From NCBI GenBank assembly GCA_019237515.1, contig JAFAGX010000231.1, positions 1 to 28,244 on the forward strand: 28,244 nt of DNA, given 5' to 3'. Positions within the stretch are counted from its first letter, which is position 1. Each line of letters starts with the position of its first letter. Source of the DNA: Acidobacteriaceae bacterium. GTDB taxonomy: Bacteria; Acidobacteriota; Terriglobia; Terriglobales; SbA1. The position numbers were made by a program, and so were the translations under genes. The notes under the pieces were generated by a model. The model was given only the letters and a program-made list of their open reading frames with translations, was not told where the DNA came from and did no database searches. This document shows positions 26,001 to 28,244 of the stretch, piece after piece.

Positions 26001-26218
26001 GTTCCAATCCAAAGATAACCATCGCCATTTTGGGTGATCGAAGAAATCGATCCTCCCGGAAAGCCCTTTTCCGGTCCCCAGCTTGTGCGTACATATTGCG
26101 ACAGGATTCGGTCGGCCTCGCTGGCAAACGCTGGCAGAGCAAAGCTGAGTGCTATCAGTCCCGCCGCTACCCCTCGGAATGACAAGGGCCAATTACGGGA
26201 AGTATTGAAACTTCTCAA
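23069..26218 (-). CDS. Giant two-component sensor kinase: signal peptide, beta-propeller repeats, Y_Y_Y, HisKA_3, HATPase
   Basis: The 1049-residue product has a signal peptide (about 14-33). About 13 Reg_prop propeller blades follow (about 50-665, each around a (D/N)G-x-(L/I)W-(I/L/A)-G/A-T motif such as GDGYLWIGT, DGKIWLGT and DGTLWLAT), which would make two seven-bladed propellers outside the membrane. A Y_Y_Y domain (about 700-770, RYRYRLDGFDQDWSEPT) and one membrane helix (about 780-797) come next. The HisKA_3 box RIAQDLHDTLLQG has phospho-acceptor H827, and the HATPase has N937, DNGCG (964-968) and the GHWGLSGMRERA G2 box. The start is TTG (26216-26218) with GAGG 6 nt upstream, overlapping the lipoprotein gene by 26 nt. 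The architecture resembles Bacteroides-type polysaccharide sensors, so a glycan ligand is plausible. Confidence 0.95.
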   Translation of the reverse strand: MRSFNTSRNWPLSFRGVAAGLIALSFALPAFASEADRILSQYVRTSWGPEKGFPGGSISSITQNGDGYLWIGTDRGLIRFDGVSFRKFEQAAPNAFSIGPVKGLLADEKGDLWVLLQNTKLLRYHGGVFELIRGEAENGITAICLNPGGGALASSLAKGTLAYDGKQFKAISAGPVFEDPVAKANGVLPDQRNTRLSWSTGVTSHLLAAPTSAVISMAATDDGKIWLGTENRGLFLLTTGRPAVPYGLPGKKITSILPLQDQQLWIGTDTGVVRWTGTEFTHSGVPPTFQHVEILSLARDTDSNIWVGTTHGLLRYNANEGSIEKATNTAVSALFEDREHNLWIGGPSDLERLRDSVFVSYSLADGLPSERNGPVFVDEDGRTWFAPLDGGLYWRKGARHAKVSEAGLAEDVIYSISGRSNEVWVGRQRGGLTVLRTSGASINAKTYTTADGLAQNSVYSVFQSRDGTVWAGTLGSGISAFRNGRFSTYTVANGMSSNTVTSIAESRDGTLWLATSNGLNSFSKGRWRVYGVKDGLPSADLTCVLADSKGVVWIGSTAGIAFLDSDHIKVPVQAPEELHEPIFGIAEDHNGSLWIATSSHVLRVNPAGLLQDRLNDGDVRDYGVPDGLLGTEGVKRDASVVEDGLGRIWFSMNRGLSVVDPNRAAVSSPGALVHVETVTVDGNPFPAQLPIQISSARQRIVFDCLGLSLSNPDKVRYRYRLDGFDQDWSEPTPMQTAIYTNLHAGSYRFRVIASNGEGQWNGAEAGLELSVTPTLWQTWWFRFGLVLSAGLAILMVYRLRVRQVTRLLNARFEERLAERTRIAQDLHDTLLQGVLSASMQLHVGVDQLPDDSPARATLNRVVNLMGRVIDEGRNTLRGLRSPIESPQELVSALSRVPQELGSEDGIDFRVVVEGPSLPLRSVVRDDVYSIGREALVNAFRHSRASSVELELEYAPTLLTIVIRDNGCGIDPEMLKTGRDGHWGLSGMRERAERIGAKVKVMSRPGSGTEVELRVPGEVAFESNASRPASKWFQNLNRRRKEKAQTQRAG

Positions 26219-27278
26219 TTACAACCTCGCTGTTTTTTTGCATGGGATACTTCTCGCTGGCAACGACATAAAACAGCAATTGCACTCTTTCTTGTCCCGG
26301 CGATGGTATTCCGGAATTAAATTCGTGTTCGATCACTCCGGAACCGGCAGGATTTATTGATGATCCTCTCCAGGTCTTGAAGCTAGACCGCCCGGACTCC
26401 CACCGCATCGAGTGCGTAACCGTGCCGGAGGGAACGTTGAACGGGAATACATTTCCCGGGACGTAAAACGGCTGAATGCCGTACTGCGCATTGCTCTTGC
26501 TCAGAGCGTTTCCCCAGCGGCCGATTTCAATGTCCAGCTCCCGGTAGTATTGGTCGCCGCCGGAATCATCAAACGTTGTCAGGCTGAACACGGCCGCCGG
26601 CTCCAGTTTAGAAGTGTCGCGAACGGTCATGAGATATGTCCCATACCCGAGGCTTCGATCGAGTACAACCTCCGCGCACGACCACTCGTCTTGCTTCTTG
26701 AAGATGCTCAAATGCATGGCACCCGCGGCATCCACCCAGGCGTTGTCGCCGGAGTAGAGATTGTTCATCCCTCCGCGATCGCTGGCGATGGTTCGTACTT
26801 TCCAGTCGTATCCGCTGAAGTGCAGCGGTTTTGTCGGCGCGAGTTGAGGCTCGCCAAGTCCTTTCACCAACTTCACCAGGACCACGGGCCCAGCTTGCGT
26901 TGGTGCAACATCCATTGTCGGTGGCGGACGATAGTCCTGATCCACCAATAACGCTGCGTATTCAAAACCCAAATGGGTTTCCGTGCTCCATGTTCCATCT
27001 GTGTTTATTGCAATAAAGGGCCGGTCGGGCCAGGGCTGCACCCACCATGGTCCACTCCGGGCATAAATAACGATGTGCTGTCCGGGGCGGGCACCGACAA
27101 CCCGCCCCGCGATGGTATCGACTCTCTCCCGTCCACCCTGCGCTGCCGGAGGAATTTTGCTGAACTCAATCGCAGTCCGCGCGTCAGAGGGACGCGTACG
27201 ACAACCGCTCAGGAATAGGCAAAGCACCAGGAATGCCATTCCGTTCAACAAAGCGCCGGGGGTTGAAAGGATTTTCAT
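26193..27278 (-). CDS. Lipoprotein with glycoside hydrolase family 16-like domain
   Basis: The 361-residue product has a lipoprotein signal (MKILSTPGALLNGMAFLVLC with LSGC lipobox, lipidated C26). A beta-rich segment follows (about 50-140, GRVVGARPGQHIVIYARSG). The C-terminal jelly-roll (about 150-361) contains YYRELDIEIGRWG with the GH16-type E-x-D-x-E motif (E247, D249, E251), which in that family carries the nucleophile and acid/base. LDRSLGYGTYLMTVRD and a final VVIEKFQYFP also fit the fold. It may bind or cut a glucan at the cell surface. It lies upstream of, and overlaps by 26 nt, the propeller kinase, so it may prepare or report the kinase's ligand. GAGG precedes its ATG. Catalytic activity is not proven. 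Confidence 0.8.
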   Translation of the reverse strand: MKILSTPGALLNGMAFLVLCLFLSGCRTRPSDARTAIEFSKIPPAAQGGRERVDTIAGRVVGARPGQHIVIYARSGPWWVQPWPDRPFIAINTDGTWSTETHLGFEYAALLVDQDYRPPPTMDVAPTQAGPVVLVKLVKGLGEPQLAPTKPLHFSGYDWKVRTIASDRGGMNNLYSGDNAWVDAAGAMHLSIFKKQDEWSCAEVVLDRSLGYGTYLMTVRDTSKLEPAAVFSLTTFDDSGGDQYYRELDIEIGRWGNALSKSNAQYGIQPFYVPGNVFPFNVPSGTVTHSMRWESGRSSFKTWRGSSINPAGSGVIEHEFNSGIPSPGQERVQLLFYVVASEKYPMQKNSEVVIEKFQYFP

Positions 27279-27893
27279 GCAGGCCTCAGAACGGCTCCGA
27301 AAGCGCAGACAGCATCTCTTTGGATTTCATTATTTCCTAACCGATTCAACGGAGTTCCCCGGAACGTTCAGTAAACTCTGGCGCGCGAAACCGCTGGAGG
27401 CAATCGTACACCCACCTGCGCTGGTAAGGCTGGAAGCCGCGCTCAAGCAAACGGGGCCGAGCTTTTGGGTCATGGGTCGGACTAGCGTGGCGGCCCGGGC
27501 GGAAATTCGAGGGCCCGATTGGCTTGGTCCCGGTAAATCACTTGAATCGAATCGGCAAATCCGATGATATAAGCAAAAACTCTGGATGAACCCCATGTAC
27601 CGCGGATGCGATGAGCATGGGGGTTCCCAGTTCAGCCGATTTGCAGCCAGTTTAGTAGACTTCAGGGTGATCCCAACACCCGCTAGCCCGAGAGCCAAGA
27701 CACAGTTAACCGTGACCGATATCACCGGCTAATCGACCAAATCGTCCTAACGTAAGAATGGACCTCAGCCCGGGCGGCTCGGGCTCAAAAGATTGTTTTT
27801 ACGTATTTGTTCTTATACCTAGATTAAGGTCTGCATAACGCGCTCGTTCCGGTTACTCAGGTCCACGACAACTACATTGATCGAGGATCTTCT
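27279..27893. other. Gene-poor region, no convincing gene
   Basis: This 615-bp stretch has overlapping open frames on both strands (for example plus to 27567, minus 27330-27725), none with a recognisable protein, and they disagree with each other. A GC-rich hairpin is at 27767-27785. The right part (27790-27830) is AT-richer with TTGTTT at 27793 and TATACC at 27814, a weak candidate promoter for the short gene at 27894. It may hold a decayed gene. Confidence 0.35.
27767..27785. terminator. GC-rich hairpin, possible terminator
   Basis: AGCCCG (27767-27772) pairs with CGGGCT (27780-27785) around a 7-nt loop. A short CAAAAGA and then a T-run (27796-27800) follow on the plus strand. The T-run is a little far away, so its role is uncertain. 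Confidence 0.3.
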
Positions 27894-28181
27894 ATGGCCA
27901 CGAAGGTAATCACCGCGAGCGAGTGGGGCTTCGCAATACGTGCCCACCCTTCAGAAATCCGCGAATCGACGGGATGGAAGCAACAGCTGAAAGAGAAGTT
28001 TCGCGAGATCTTCAAGGGTCACGGGGAGAATCTCTTTGACGGTTATTAGGCCGAGCAGCTTGGCAATTGGCCGAAGGCAATCTTCCTGCAAATAGCCGAA
28101 CATCCTCGGATGCAAGAAATAGCAAGAGCGGTTGAGCGCTGGTGCTTTCATCTGTCTGGCTCAACCGCTATAAATCATTAG
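27894..28181 (+). pseudogene. Small gene interrupted by an in-frame TAG codon
   Basis: An ATG at 27894 with GAGG 7-8 nt upstream opens 51 codons (MATKVITASEWGFAIRAHPS ... GENLFDGY) to a TAG at 28047-28049. The same frame then continues without a stop for 43 codons (AEQLGNWPKAIFLQIAEHPR ... WCFHLSGSTAINH) to TAG 28179-28181. Both parts have similar protein-like composition, and TAG could come from TGG (Trp) by one change. I read it as a 94-95 residue protein gene broken by an amber mutation; a genuine 51-residue protein or amber readthrough are alternatives. No family was recognised. It stands alone on the plus strand, opposite the large minus-strand operon. Confidence 0.5.
28127..28169. repeat. 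Perfect 11-bp inverted repeat
   Basis: AGCGGTTGAGC (28127-28137) and GCTCAACCGCT (28159-28169) with a 21-nt spacer. It lies within the second half of the interrupted frame and has no T-run after it, so it is not a standard terminator. Confidence 0.6.
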
Positions 28182-28194
28182 GTGCGAGCAGTGG

Positions 28195-28244
28195 ATGATC
28201 AGGCGTGCACAACTTCTTTTTCTGGCCGTGACTCTGGTTGTTTT
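28195..28244 (+). CDS. Start of a probable exported protein (partial, truncated by window end)
   Basis: An ATG at 28195 opens a frame of 16 codons to the window edge reading MIRRAQLLFLAVTLVV, a basic N-terminus followed by a hydrophobic run like a signal peptide or first membrane helix. AGGTG lies about 10 nt upstream as a weak ribosome binding site. Nothing more can be said because the window ends. Confidence 0.35.
   Translation, partial: MIRRAQLLFLAVTLVV

Noticed and set aside
27073..27567. Plus-strand frame of 164 codons near the lipoprotein gene start
   Set aside because: Its first 205 bp are antisense to the lipoprotein gene, it has no ribosome binding site and no recognisable domain.

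Overview
The window reads as a chromosomal segment of an Acidobacteriota bacterium, probably from the Terriglobia/Koribacter side. This rests on gene style, not on a marker gene. The clues are moderately GC-rich DNA, a giant two-component sensor with an N-terminal beta-propeller and a C-terminal HisKA_3 kinase, a MerR-like/TPR fusion, a Pro/Gly-rich TonB-like protein, and short interspersed hairpin repeats in the gaps. I saw no rRNA, tRNA, CRISPR array, transposase or phage gene.

Region 1 (1-8013, all minus strand) is a long, tightly spaced gene string transcribed right to left. It holds a small membrane protein, a bifunctional AdhE (acyl-CoA to aldehyde to alcohol), a STAS-like protein, a wax ester synthase/acyltransferase (alcohol plus acyl-CoA to ester), a membrane ETF:quinone oxidoreductase of the EMO type (NarI-like plus Fe-S plus CCG), and EtfB (a GTG-start gene running off the left edge). 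Together they look like a redox and lipid module: acyl-CoA reduction to fatty alcohol, wax ester formation, and electron exchange between acyl-CoA dehydrogenases and the quinone pool. The EMO gene is split by an apparent frameshift near 1880-1910.

Region 2 (8345-12852) holds a MerR-like/TPR protein (minus), a two-domain acyltransferase resembling OlsF ornithine-lipid synthases (plus), a PhoU-like protein (plus) and a DksA/TraR zinc-finger protein with a clear terminator (minus). Two families of short palindromic repeats lie in the gaps.

Region 3 (13042-17977) is a probable light/oxidative-stress cluster on the minus strand: fasciclin (FAS1) protein, DUF378 membrane protein, class II photolyase, TspO and an NAD(P)-binding SDR. 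A plus-strand XRE-cupin regulator diverges from the fasciclin gene. phr and tspO overlap and the SDR starts 2 nt after tspO.

Region 4 (18016-27278, minus) holds a TonB-like protein followed by an M48 peptidase, an orphan FixJ-type regulator whose phospho-acceptor Asp is Ser, a DoxX-like membrane protein, and a chain of GH16-like lipoprotein, giant sensor kinase and NarL-type regulator. The right edge (27279-28244) is gene-poor. It has a short plus-strand gene interrupted by an in-frame TAG and the start of a probable exported protein.

Most start codons were re-chosen from ribosome binding sites and domain starts. Family assignments come from recognising motifs in the translated sequence; no database search was run.
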